Shown piece by piece: positions 1 to 8,163 of a DNA stretch of 64,000 nt. This stretch comes from Saprospiraceae bacterium (GTDB lineage: Bacteria > Bacteroidota > Bacteroidia > Chitinophagales > Saprospiraceae), in contig JANQPA010000054.1 of assembly GCA_028285545.1 (NCBI GenBank), forward strand, positions 1 to 64,000, in the 5' to 3' direction. The notes under the pieces are model-generated. The model made no database searches. It was given only the letters and a program-made list of their open reading frames with translations, and was not told where the DNA came from. Each line of letters begins with the position of its first letter. Position 1 is the first letter of the stretch. A program made the position numbers and the translations under genes.

Positions 1-10
1 AGGTCTTTGT

Positions 11-196
11 GTCGCAGCTACGCCGCTCATTTTTGCCTATTTTCCTGCCTTGGGTTAGCACCCAAGGCTTATGCTTGACACCGCTACGCGGTTTTATTTT
101 GCTGATATTAAGCCGCATGGCGGCGATAAACATCAACCTTGGGTTAGCACCCAAGGTTTTTTAGAAAATAACCCATCCAGCGGCATAGCTGCGACA
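11..196. repeat. REP-like composite repeat
   Basis: The ends, 11-27 and 180-196, are inverted copies of a 17-bp sequence (GTCGCAGCTAYGCCGCT, one mismatch). Inside are two identical 20-bp hairpins, CCTTGGGT-TAGC-ACCCAAGG, at 48-67 and 137-156, plus the short palindromes ACCGC-TAC-GCGGT and GCCGC-ATG-GCGGC. No open frame is convincing. Nested hairpins within inverted ends resemble REP/BIME-type elements mobilised by IS200-like (RAYT) transposases; that link is inference and no transposase is present here. Confidence 0.6.
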
Positions 197-389
197 CCCA
201 CGGAGTTTTGTAAATACAATGTGCCCATAACTTAATGTCACATTATGTATAGAACTCTATGTCATCCGACATACCCCAATACCCCAATACCCCAATACCC
301 TAATCCCCCACAACACTAAAAATCCTGCTTACTTATTCCTACCTTAGAGCTGTCACTCAAAAATACTCATTCTTAATCCTAATTTCATC
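197..389. other. Gene-free leader with short tandem repeat
   Basis: This stretch precedes the pentapeptide gene. It contains about four tandem copies of an 8-bp unit TACCCCAA at 270-305, the last ones degenerate. A promoter for the downstream gene is expected here, but no clear TAnnTTTG box could be picked out. Confidence 0.5.
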
Positions 390-1601
390 ATGTCAGATCA
401 GTTCTACTCCAATGAACAGTTCCAGCAACTGAGGGCAGATTACCAAAAATTATCTGAAGAAAATTTACTGCTTAGAACCGAATTAGAAGCCTATAGATTA
501 AGAAGTAAAGGTAAAAAAGGCGTTAAAAAAGGTATTGGTTGGTTTGGTGCCGGAATATTCCTGGGGAAACGTTTTAAAAGAAGCCTGGTCCAGCTCATTT
601 CAGAAATACCACAGAGAAGTGTAAGTAGAGAAACATTAGCCGATGTTACCGCTCATGCACTTTGGCGGTTTACTAGAATTACGCTTTTTGGATTATTTAT
701 TGCTGTTATTCCTGCTGCCATACTTATTTTTCAAACGATCCTCATGCGTAGCCAAAACAGAATGATCCAAAGGCAAAGTGATATTATGAGCTTGCAAAAT
801 GATCTTGTTAATCAACAAAATCAACTTATTGGCCTCCAGCTCAAGCAAGATGATGTAAATACCCAAAAGAGTTTATATGCAGGTGAAGTAAATAACATAA
901 AGGGCTTCCTACGTACCATTCAAAACAGAAATGTTGATGAAGAATATGCCCAGGATGTTGGTAAACGGCTAGGAGAAGCTTCCAGAAAAATTTCGGCCTA
1001 TGAACTTTCACCCAGCGGTGTGGGAAGCTTAAGTCCAGAACGTGGAGAACTCTTAGAAGCCTTTATTGCAGCTACCAAAAGGGTGCCTCGATTGGAGCAA
1101 TATGCTCATTTGGTTTATGGCGAAGCGCCCTTTTATCAGGCGGATCTTGAAAAGGCAATTCTGGTTGATGCCAACCTAAGGGGAGCTATTCTAAATGAGG
1201 CCAATTTGACTGAGGCCAATCTTAGAGGGGTCAATCTTGAAAATGCACAACTCAACCAGGCTATTTTAGATAAAGCTCCAATAACTAATGCTGATTTATT
1301 TACCACAAACTTGAGCAATGTAAGTGCTAAAGGCACATTATTTAATGCCTCTAGTTTGAAAAACGCAAATTTTTCAGCAGCAGACCTCACCGGAGCAGAC
1401 CTAAGAGGGGTAAATGACCTGGCCAATGCCAACTTTACCGAAACTATTTTATTAAATGTTAAGGTAAGTGATCCCAATTGGTTAAGTAAAATGGATAATC
1501 AGGATATTACCGGATGGAATGACATCCGTTCAAAATATATCGTAGATAATACAGAACAAAGTGATGGCAACGGGGTTTATTTTTTAATCGTAGAAAGGTA
1601 A
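390..1601 (+). CDS. Membrane-anchored pentapeptide-repeat protein
   Basis: The 403-residue protein starts with a charged coiled-coil segment (about 1-45), then has a hydrophobic helix at about 97-117 and a second glutamine-rich coiled coil at about 118-150. Residues 250-355 are a run of pentapeptide repeats of the A(D/N)LXX type (ANLRG, ANLTE, ANFSA, ADLTG), which fold as a right-handed quadrilateral beta-helix. Family knowledge gives no single function; such proteins often act as scaffolds. The next gene starts 2 bp after the stop, so the two are probably co-transcribed. There is no signal peptide. The repeat region follows the only clear membrane helix, so its side of the membrane cannot be fixed from sequence alone. 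Confidence 0.8.
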   Translation: MSDQFYSNEQFQQLRADYQKLSEENLLLRTELEAYRLRSKGKKGVKKGIGWFGAGIFLGKRFKRSLVQLISEIPQRSVSRETLADVTAHALWRFTRITLFGLFIAVIPAAILIFQTILMRSQNRMIQRQSDIMSLQNDLVNQQNQLIGLQLKQDDVNTQKSLYAGEVNNIKGFLRTIQNRNVDEEYAQDVGKRLGEASRKISAYELSPSGVGSLSPERGELLEAFIAATKRVPRLEQYAHLVYGEAPFYQADLEKAILVDANLRGAILNEANLTEANLRGVNLENAQLNQAILDKAPITNADLFTTNLSNVSAKGTLFNASSLKNANFSAADLTGADLRGVNDLANANFTETILLNVKVSDPNWLSKMDNQDITGWNDIRSKYIVDNTEQSDGNGVYFLIVER

Positions 1602-1603
1602 AA

Positions 1604-2167
1604 ATGTTTATGGAAACACAGTTGTTTAATTTAAAAAGAAAGGTAAGTCAGTATAAAGAAGTCCTAAAAAATACCGATGCTTACCGGCAGACCTGGAAAG
1701 AAACTCTTAAAGACCAAATCGTAAAAACCCTGGAACACTTTAATAATGAGAGTGGATTGGGTGCCAAAATTGAAGTTCGAGAGGAGATGGAAAACCTTAA
1801 TGCCATCGTATTATCCTTAGGTGACAGTAAAAGTGGGATGTACACTGAAGTTGGAGATGAGATAAAACGACACCTTATCAAACACAATGGTTCTTTAGTC
1901 TACCAGCAACTATTTAATGGAAAGGTAATTGTATTGATAAATTATCCTTTCATAGAAAATTATGGCCGCCCCAATCCTCCAAAAACTGTGGCCATATACC
2001 GACCTGAAGAATTAACCGATCCCTTCTGCCTACGCCATGTAGAAGAGTTTGTTACTGAAATCACTAAGTGGGAAGATTATGATGATGATGAACCGACTAA
2101 GCGCATTGGTTTTGATATGAATTTTGGCCCTGGTTTAGAACCTTCTGTACTGGAAGCAGAGGAATGA
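1604..2167 (+). CDS. Hypothetical protein, partner of the pentapeptide protein
   Basis: A 187-residue soluble protein not assigned to a known family. The N-terminus is charged and helical, the middle has alternating beta-type segments (VIVLINYPFIENYG), and the C-terminal 40 residues are very acidic (DYDDDEP, ending in EAEE). It lacks signal peptide, membrane helix and catalytic motif. It lies 2 bp downstream of the pentapeptide-repeat gene and ends before a strong palindromic terminator, so the two form an isolated bicistronic unit. An alternative ATG lies two codons inside the chosen start. Confidence 0.7.
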   Translation: MFMETQLFNLKRKVSQYKEVLKNTDAYRQTWKETLKDQIVKTLEHFNNESGLGAKIEVREEMENLNAIVLSLGDSKSGMYTEVGDEIKRHLIKHNGSLVYQQLFNGKVIVLINYPFIENYGRPNPPKTVAIYRPEELTDPFCLRHVEEFVTEITKWEDYDDDEPTKRIGFDMNFGPGLEPSVLEAEE

Positions 2168-2171
2168 CCAA

Positions 2172-2207
2172 AAATAAATAGAGCGGCCTTAGCCGCTCTA
2201 TTTATTT
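2172..2207. terminator. Bidirectional terminator hairpin
   Basis: A perfect 16-bp stem (AAATAAATAGAGCGGC and its complement) with a 4-nt CTTA loop sits between the convergent hypothetical gene and lysC. The A-rich and T-rich flanks allow intrinsic termination in both directions. Confidence 0.85.
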
Positions 2208-2221
2208 CATTATATTTCTTC

Positions 2222-3553
2222 TTAAACATACTCCTTAACAGGACTAAACAAATGCTGGTGCAATAACCTTAAGGCATTTTCTTTATGTTCCTCTTCTAGA
2301 AGAATAGAAATATTATTTCTGCTTCCACCGTAGGAAACCATCCTTAGGGGAATGTTTTCCAGGGCTGCAAAGATGGATTTGGTATGGCCACTCTGGGCAT
2401 TTAACTCATCTCCTACAATACAGATAATGGTATGCCCAGGATCTATATTTACTTCACCAAAGTCTTCTAATTCTCGAATAATATTTGGCAAATGGGTGCT
2501 ATCATCTATCGTTAGAGATACAGAAACCTCTGAGGTAGTAATCATATCAATAGGTGTAGCGTAAGACTCAAATACTTCAAATACTTTTCTTAAAAACCCA
2601 TAAGCGTTTAACATTCTTCCCGACCGTATGCGTATGGCTGTAATGCCATTTTTGGCAGCAATAGCAGTAATTCTGCGGCCTGAACTTTCTGAGGAAATCA
2701 AGGTGCCAGGAGCGGTTGGTCGAAAGGTATTTTTTAGTCGGATGGGAGTTTTATTTTGTTCTGCTGGAATTACACAAGTCGGATGCAGGATTTTCGCACC
2801 AAAATAAGCCAATTCAGCCGCTTCCCGGTACGATACCTTTCTAATTGGAAATGTATTGGTAACTACTCTTGGATCGTTATTATGCAGACCATCAATATCA
2901 GTCCAGATCTGAATCTCTTCAGCCTGGATAGCTGCTCCTATTAGGGTAGCACTATAATCGCTACCTCCTCGCTTCAGGTTGTCTACCTGGTTGAAAACAT
3001 TTTTGCAAATGTATCCTTGTGTGATAAAATAAGTGTCTGTCGGATAAAGATCCAGGAGCAGGGATAATTGTTCACGAATAAGGGATAATGAAGGTTCTCC
3101 GAACTCATCAATCCGCATAAAATCTAAGGCAGGCAGCAATATTGATGGAATGCCTTGTTGGCTCAAAAACAGTTGAAATAGCTGTGTAGACATTAATTCT
3201 CCCTGAGCTAATATCGTTTTTTCTTCAACATCAAAAACCGGAGTATGGAATAAATTGGAAATTACGGTCCACGAACGATTTACAATGGCAAGGGCCTTCT
3301 GACGTAAACCCTCATCTTTCAGGAGTTCTCTGATAAAGGTTTGATATTCAACCTTTAAGTTTTCCAGAAGATTTTCTGCTCCTGATAAATTATTATTTCG
3401 AAGCTCTGTTGAAAGAGCCAACAATTGATTCGTTGTTCCAGATACGGCTGAAAGAACGACAATTTTTCCCTGTCCATCATCGATAATTTGGGACACCTGC
3501 CGCATACGGCCAGGTGTTCCTACTGAAGTTCCTCCAAATTTTAAAACCTGCAT
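2222..3553 (-). CDS. lysC: Aspartate kinase
   Basis: Phosphorylates L-aspartate with ATP in the first step of the lysine/threonine/methionine pathway. The kinase signature KFGGTSVG is at the N-terminus, RGGSDYSATL marks the nucleotide/aspartate site, and WTDIDGLHNNDPR is the family's conserved aspartate-binding region. Two ACT-type regulatory domains fill about residues 290-440. At 443 residues it has the size of a monofunctional enzyme. An ATG 24 bp upstream (3577) is in frame, but the family starts at MxVLKFGG and a -7 box (TACCTTTG) lies at 3587-3580, so 3553 is the better start. It is transcribed divergently from an ACT-like protein. Confidence 0.92.
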   Translation of the reverse strand: MQVLKFGGTSVGTPGRMRQVSQIIDDGQGKIVVLSAVSGTTNQLLALSTELRNNNLSGAENLLENLKVEYQTFIRELLKDEGLRQKALAIVNRSWTVISNLFHTPVFDVEEKTILAQGELMSTQLFQLFLSQQGIPSILLPALDFMRIDEFGEPSLSLIREQLSLLLDLYPTDTYFITQGYICKNVFNQVDNLKRGGSDYSATLIGAAIQAEEIQIWTDIDGLHNNDPRVVTNTFPIRKVSYREAAELAYFGAKILHPTCVIPAEQNKTPIRLKNTFRPTAPGTLISSESSGRRITAIAAKNGITAIRIRSGRMLNAYGFLRKVFEVFESYATPIDMITTSEVSVSLTIDDSTHLPNIIRELEDFGEVNIDPGHTIICIVGDELNAQSGHTKSIFAALENIPLRMVSYGGSRNNISILLEEEHKENALRLLHQHLFSPVKEYV

Positions 3554-3579
3554 AAAAAACTTTTCGTTTTGATTCAAAA

Positions 3580-3587
3580 CAAAGGTA
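3580..3587 (-). promoter_or_regulatory. Candidate lysC promoter -7 box
   Basis: On the minus strand this reads TACCTTTG, an exact match to the Bacteroidota -7 consensus TAnnTTTG, 26 bp upstream of the preferred lysC start codon. No convincing -33 TTG was found at the usual distance, so this is only a candidate. Confidence 0.45.
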
Positions 3588-3662
3588 GATGCTTTTCAAG
3601 AGTTGTGTAATTTTTTAAGTAAATTGAACAAGTTTTACACAAAATGTTAAATTTTAAACAAA

Positions 3663-4322
3663 ATGATTAAGATTTCTTCTCTTGTTGAGCAAATGGTAAA
3701 TCGTTCTCCTTTTTTATCAGAAGCTTTATCTGAAGGCATGATTAATATTTCTGCTTTGGCAAGAAAGTTACAGCCTGAGATCAGTCAACAGTTGGGACGG
3801 AACATCAAGGAAGGGGCGATAATAATGGCAATAAAACGCATGCCTTTCGGCAATTTATTACAGACAGAAAAATCTATTCAGTCATTTTTCAAAAAATTAA
3901 ATGACATTAGTGTTCGGTCTAATTTAAATGCCTATAATTTTCAAAATTCATCTGGTTTGATGGAGAGTCAGGCCCGTTTACTAGATCATATCAGAAAATT
4001 TCCAAAAGGATTTTGCACTTTTTCTCAAGGAGTTTCTGAAACCACAATAATCATAGGTGAGCAGTTTGAGCAAATAATGGAATCCTTATTCAACAAAGAA
4101 AAGCTACTAGATAAGAAAGTCAAACTTTCTGCGATAACACTAATTTTACCTGTTGAAAATAGAAGTCTTTATGGTATTTATTATTATATCCTCAAGGAAT
4201 TAGCTTATCACGGCATCAATTTAATAGAACTTATCTCTACATCTAACGAATTTACCATTATTGTTATTCAGGAAGATTTAAATCAGGCTTTCAAAATATT
4301 AAATGATTTAAGAAATCGATGA
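3663..4322 (+). CDS. ACT-like domain protein
   Basis: A 219-residue protein whose last 85 residues have the beta-alpha-beta pattern of an ACT domain resembling those of aspartate kinases (ILPVENRSLYGIYYYI, then HGINLIELISTSNEFTIIV). The N-terminal 60 residues (NISALARKLQPEISQQLGR) look helical and could be a helix-turn-helix-like module, but no DNA-binding family is recognised. It lies divergently from lysC with a gap of about 110 bp. A role in sensing amino acids or controlling the adjacent kinase is inferred from that position only. No signal peptide or membrane helix is present. Confidence 0.7.
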   Translation: MIKISSLVEQMVNRSPFLSEALSEGMINISALARKLQPEISQQLGRNIKEGAIIMAIKRMPFGNLLQTEKSIQSFFKKLNDISVRSNLNAYNFQNSSGLMESQARLLDHIRKFPKGFCTFSQGVSETTIIIGEQFEQIMESLFNKEKLLDKKVKLSAITLILPVENRSLYGIYYYILKELAYHGINLIELISTSNEFTIIVIQEDLNQAFKILNDLRNR

Positions 4323-4458
4323 TGTGCATAATTCGGCGCGAATTCAATTTCATTTAGTCGAAAGTCTGTTTCACATTACGGAAAAAAGCCCTAGCTTACC
4401 GGAATTCTGACATCTTGCCGAAAAAAATAGCAAGGTTAGAGCGGCCATTCTCCATTGA

Positions 4459-5058
4459 ATGGCATTTTTATTCATCACAAAAATACCAATTCAATTGGAG
4501 TGGCTTGAATCACTTGGGTACTTAGGGGTCGTTATTGGTGCCATAATGGAGGGCGAAATTGTAATCATTTCGTTTATCCAATTGGCCCAACTGGGTTATT
4601 TGAAACTGTCAATCGTAATTTTTTTATTTTCCTTAGCCACCTTCCTTACAGATTGGTTTTGCTTTTTTATGGGCAGAAAAAAGGGGCGTCAATATATTTT
4701 AAATCACCCCAAACTCCAGGGAAGGTTTAGTCGAATGGATCAGTTAATGAATCGGAGAAAGCAGGTTTTACTGCTTAGCTACCGATTCATGTATGGCTTT
4801 CGAATCGTTCTACCAATCTTATTCGGATTGAGTAGTGTCAGCATTCGCCAATTTGTTTTCTATAGTATTTTAGGAAACATCCTTTGGGTTGGGTTTTATG
4901 CTACCCTGGGATATTTCTTTTCGGAGGTGGTTATTAAGCATTTGGAGTGGATACAAGCAAATTTGCTGTATATTTTCCTGGTTATAGCTGGATTAGTTTT
5001 TATCATTTGGTATTTTGTAAATAGGCGTTCAAGGGTCAAGGAGAAAGAAGAATCATAA
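4459..5058 (+). CDS. DedA family integral membrane protein
   Basis: A 199-residue protein with four to five hydrophobic helices and the DedA (SNARE-associated) pattern: an acidic residue in the first membrane region (MEGEIVIISFIQLAQLGYL) and the later arginine-glycine signature SYRFMYGFRIVLPILFG. DedA proteins act in the inner membrane and are linked to lipid carrier flipping, proton-motive-force homeostasis and envelope integrity. The C-terminus is a charged cytoplasmic tail. The gene is convergent with the small secreted protein that follows. Confidence 0.85.
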   Translation: MAFLFITKIPIQLEWLESLGYLGVVIGAIMEGEIVIISFIQLAQLGYLKLSIVIFLFSLATFLTDWFCFFMGRKKGRQYILNHPKLQGRFSRMDQLMNRRKQVLLLSYRFMYGFRIVLPILFGLSSVSIRQFVFYSILGNILWVGFYATLGYFFSEVVIKHLEWIQANLLYIFLVIAGLVFIIWYFVNRRSRVKEKEES

Positions 5059-5109
5059 ATTTTCATTCTCTGGCTTTGATTTGGTGTGGATTTTGAAAAT
5101 CTACATTTA

Positions 5110-5460
5110 CTAGTTTTTAGCGATGCCTCTTTTCTTCAAATCATTATTCTTAGCTAAAATCAAGGTCAAATCTATTTTACCTTGTGCATTATCTAAACTA
5201 GCTGTTTTTCGTACAACAGGTTTGGGCTGAGGGTGGCAGGTATCATCCAATTGATCAGCTACTTGGTTAAATGCTTTCAACAATTTTTCTTTGCTGATTT
5301 TTCCCTTAAGATAAGCCTCCTGCATTTTTAAATAATCTTGATAGCTGATTTCAACTTTATCGCTAACAGTTGTAGCACTAGGGTTAGGACCTTGCTGTGC
5401 TTGTAAACCTAAAGCTATAAAGGAGCACAAAACAACGATTAAAGATTTTAAGTTTTTCAT
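5110..5460 (-). CDS. Small secreted hypothetical protein
   Basis: A 116-residue protein with a clear N-terminal signal peptide (hydrophobic stretch SLIVVLCSFIALGL, cleavage after QAQ). The mature part is short and charged, with a helical segment about residues 38-70 (YQDYLKMQEAYLKGKISKEK) and one cysteine. No family is recognised. It is a single-gene unit convergent with the DedA gene and is probably periplasmic or secreted. Confidence 0.6.
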   Translation of the reverse strand: MKNLKSLIVVLCSFIALGLQAQQGPNPSATTVSDKVEISYQDYLKMQEAYLKGKISKEKLLKAFNQVADQLDDTCHPQPKPVVRKTASLDNAQGKIDLTLILAKNNDLKKRGIAKN

Positions 5461-5780
5461 GATTAGTATTTATTGATTTTCCAAATGCTTACAATTCAAA
5501 TTTCGGTTAAAGTCACATCCAAATCAACTAAGAAATGGATCGGCTCGACGAATGTTACTCCATGATCCGTTCAATTACTGCAATTAAACGACGAGTTAGC
5601 CCTCAAAAGGGATAAAACCCACTGGTCCGATTCAGCACGTTTCGTATGTCAAACAACTGTAAATCAAACAATTAAGACTAGTTATTAGTTTGTCCCCAGG
5701 CAGAAAAAACAGGGTACTTTTTTGCTTAATTATGGTATTTTTTATGCTTTTTCGGAAAAAGAGGAAAGATATTTGGTTTT
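5461..5780. other. Gene-free stretch
   Basis: About 320 bp between the starts and ends of two minus-strand genes. No RNA gene, strong hairpin or convincing reading frame was seen. It should contain the promoter of the small secreted protein. Confidence 0.4.
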
Positions 5781-7445
5781 TTACCAACTACCACCACCTC
5801 CACCTCCCCCACCGCCGCCTGAAGATCCCCCTCCTGAACTGGATGGAGCACTACTAAAGGCGGATTTCACCGTATTGATGTTGGAATTGAAACCAGATGA
5901 AAACGATTGAAAGGAATTATGATGAGTTGGGTTATGGTGAGCATACCATTTGGGAGGTTCTTTAAAGAGGTCATCAAATTTGCGAGTCCATTTTTTTGTT
6001 AAACCGAAGGCAACAGCATAAGGAAGTGTCTTGTCAAAATATTCAGGATCCTCTTCCAACAAATATTTCAAGCGATCCTCCTCTGCTCTCTCTATAAACA
6101 TTTTAAAGCCATATACTTTTTGATACAATTGTCGGCCTTCTGGATTTTTCCTGAGAATATATTGTTGAAATATTACAGTTAGGATAAATAAAGGTAAAAA
6201 GCCAATTATCAAAAATGCTTTATTAATAACAATAGCGACAATCATTCCAACAAAGGCTCCAAATATTATGAGTGGATATAACTTACTCCATTTAACCGAT
6301 TTAGAAGTATATAGGTTTTTACCCATAATATTTTTTCGCAGTTGGTTTTTAGCCAATGCCATGGTAGTATAAAATTTATTCTTCAACTCTTCCATACTCA
6401 CTATGTCCCGAGAAACAAAGAGGCCTTTGAAAATAGTATTGGCATAATCGGGGCTATCCGAAGGAATATCTTTTAGTTTTATCAAGGTAGATTCAGTTCC
6501 TTTAGCCCATGACTTTTTCTCCTCTTCACTCATCTTAATATAACCCTGTGCTCCCCAATAAGGAATTAGAGCAATCAGGTCCCGGTTGTCAGAACGATCA
6601 TCAATAAATGCTCCTGCTTCAGAAGGACTCAATTCTTCAGGAGGATAAAATTCAACCACTTTTATAACAGGCTTATCCCAACCAAATTTAGCAAATATCC
6701 CAACCGCCATTATTAATAAAACAATAGGAATACCTAAAAGGCCAAAGCGTTTCATGGTATACTCATATTTTCCAGGACGGTCAATCAGCTCTTTGGGAAG
6801 TCGAACAGCCATGGTTAAGGCATCTCCCGGTTCAAGAGTAGAATTGGTCTTGCCAGTGATATTGGAGCGGGTTTGATTATATTGAAAGTCTAATTTTTGC
6901 TCTTGTGTACCAAATAACCCAGCAAATCCCTTAATATCCTCTTCATTTAAGAATACGTTTTCAGGGAGCTGAATTTCAAAACTAGATTTTAGGATGGGAA
7001 CTGTCCAGCGTTCTCCAATCAAGTTCCAATAAAATTCAGTATGATTTTCCTCATACAAGTATCCATGATCAACAGTATAATGGATAATGTAGGTTTGTTG
7101 ACCGCCAACATAAAAGTCAGGGTCTCCGATTCTAATATTGAGGTTGCAATCAGATTTACTTAACTTTTGTTTAAAGCCATCTACTTTTACATTGGATAAA
7201 AGGATTCTTTTTCGCTCATTATTAAACTGAGTATAATAACAAAGGGGGATATCTCGATATATTCCATGTCGTTCCTGGCTAAATGTAACAGTAATGGTTT
7301 CAGTAACTTGAAAGGTCTGATCAGAAGAAAGCTTGACAAGGATATGGTAATTGTTAATAATAAAATATTCAGCTTTCAGTACATTAGGAAGGGCCAGCAA
7401 TAAAATAGCTACTGCCAAAGTTTGATGGAACACATTGAGTTTCAT
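5781..7445 (-). CDS. DUF2207 domain membrane protein
   Basis: The 554-residue protein has a signal peptide (residues 1-25), a periplasmic beta-rich DUF2207 domain (about 30-225, containing ERHGIYRDIPLCY and FYWNLIGERWTVPI), a membrane helix near 236-256, a cytoplasmic region and two more helices near 395-435. The C-terminus is a low-complexity serine/glycine tail ending in a ten-glycine run and SW. DUF2207 proteins are commonly encoded with LemA, as here (LemA ends 20 bp upstream of this start), and are thought to work at the membrane; the biochemical role is unknown. Confidence 0.88.
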   Translation of the reverse strand: MKLNVFHQTLAVAILLLALPNVLKAEYFIINNYHILVKLSSDQTFQVTETITVTFSQERHGIYRDIPLCYYTQFNNERKRILLSNVKVDGFKQKLSKSDCNLNIRIGDPDFYVGGQQTYIIHYTVDHGYLYEENHTEFYWNLIGERWTVPILKSSFEIQLPENVFLNEEDIKGFAGLFGTQEQKLDFQYNQTRSNITGKTNSTLEPGDALTMAVRLPKELIDRPGKYEYTMKRFGLLGIPIVLLIMAVGIFAKFGWDKPVIKVVEFYPPEELSPSEAGAFIDDRSDNRDLIALIPYWGAQGYIKMSEEEKKSWAKGTESTLIKLKDIPSDSPDYANTIFKGLFVSRDIVSMEELKNKFYTTMALAKNQLRKNIMGKNLYTSKSVKWSKLYPLIIFGAFVGMIVAIVINKAFLIIGFLPLFILTVIFQQYILRKNPEGRQLYQKVYGFKMFIERAEEDRLKYLLEEDPEYFDKTLPYAVAFGLTKKWTRKFDDLFKEPPKWYAHHNPTHHNSFQSFSSGFNSNINTVKSAFSSAPSSSGGGSSGGGGGGGGGGSW

Positions 7446-7465
7446 AGGCGTTTTGGGCGTTTTCT

Positions 7466-8020
7466 TTAGAATTGAACTTCAATATTTTTTCGCTCTTCCA
7501 ATTCAATCTCAAAAAATGGATACTTTTCAAAATTGGCCATATTGGCAATAATCATGGAAGGAAAGGTTTCCACTGCGGTGTTATTATCTCGAACAACAGC
7601 ATTATAATATCGGCGGGATCGCTCTATATTTTCTTCTACTTCGAACAGCGCTTTCTGTAATTCTGCAAAATTCTGGTTTGCTTTTAAATCAGGGTAGTTT
7701 TCTGCCAGGGCAAAGATAGACTTAAGAGCTCCACTTAAAGCATTTTCTGCCTGTGCTTGATCAGCAATTTTGCCATTGGGCACTTCAAGTGCTGAATTTC
7801 TAAGGCTGATCACGTTTTCCAGGGTTTCTTTCTCATGTTTCGCATATCCCTTAACCGTATTGATAAGATTAGGGATGAGATCATAGCGCCTTTTGAGTTG
7901 TACGTCTATTCCACTCCAGGCCTCGGGTACCTGATTCTTAAGCTTGACCAGTTTATTATAAATATTGATGCCATAAATGCCAAGAAGGACAATAATAGCC
8001 AGTGGAATCAGAAATACCAT
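7466..8020 (-). CDS. lemA: LemA family protein
   Basis: A 184-residue protein with one N-terminal membrane helix (residues 2-20) and a long four-helix-bundle domain. The LemA hallmark is clear: NQVPEAWSGIDVQLKRRYDLIPNL, given here by its core AWSGIDVQLKRRYDLIPNL. It is the first gene of a pair with the DUF2207 protein, 20 bp apart, which is a common pairing. LemA proteins face the periplasm; their function is not established. Confidence 0.92.
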   Translation of the reverse strand: MVFLIPLAIIVLLGIYGINIYNKLVKLKNQVPEAWSGIDVQLKRRYDLIPNLINTVKGYAKHEKETLENVISLRNSALEVPNGKIADQAQAENALSGALKSIFALAENYPDLKANQNFAELQKALFEVEENIERSRRYYNAVVRDNNTAVETFPSMIIANMANFEKYPFFEIELEERKNIEVQF

Positions 8021-8163
8021 GTTATTTATGTTTTGGTGTAGAATGGGTTTTAATGGAATATTCCCTGAAATTATTGGATTTCCATTATCCCGGAGTATAA
8101 AATTAAGATATCAATATATCGAAAATATACGGAATTTAAATGGCTTAGCAACCTGGGGTGAAA

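Noticed and set aside
1136-1477. Minus-strand frame of 113 residues
   Set aside because: Entirely antisense to the pentapeptide repeats, whose periodic codons produce a long mirror frame.
5722-5910. Proline-rich 62-residue frame
   Set aside because: It is the antisense of the DUF2207 glycine tail.
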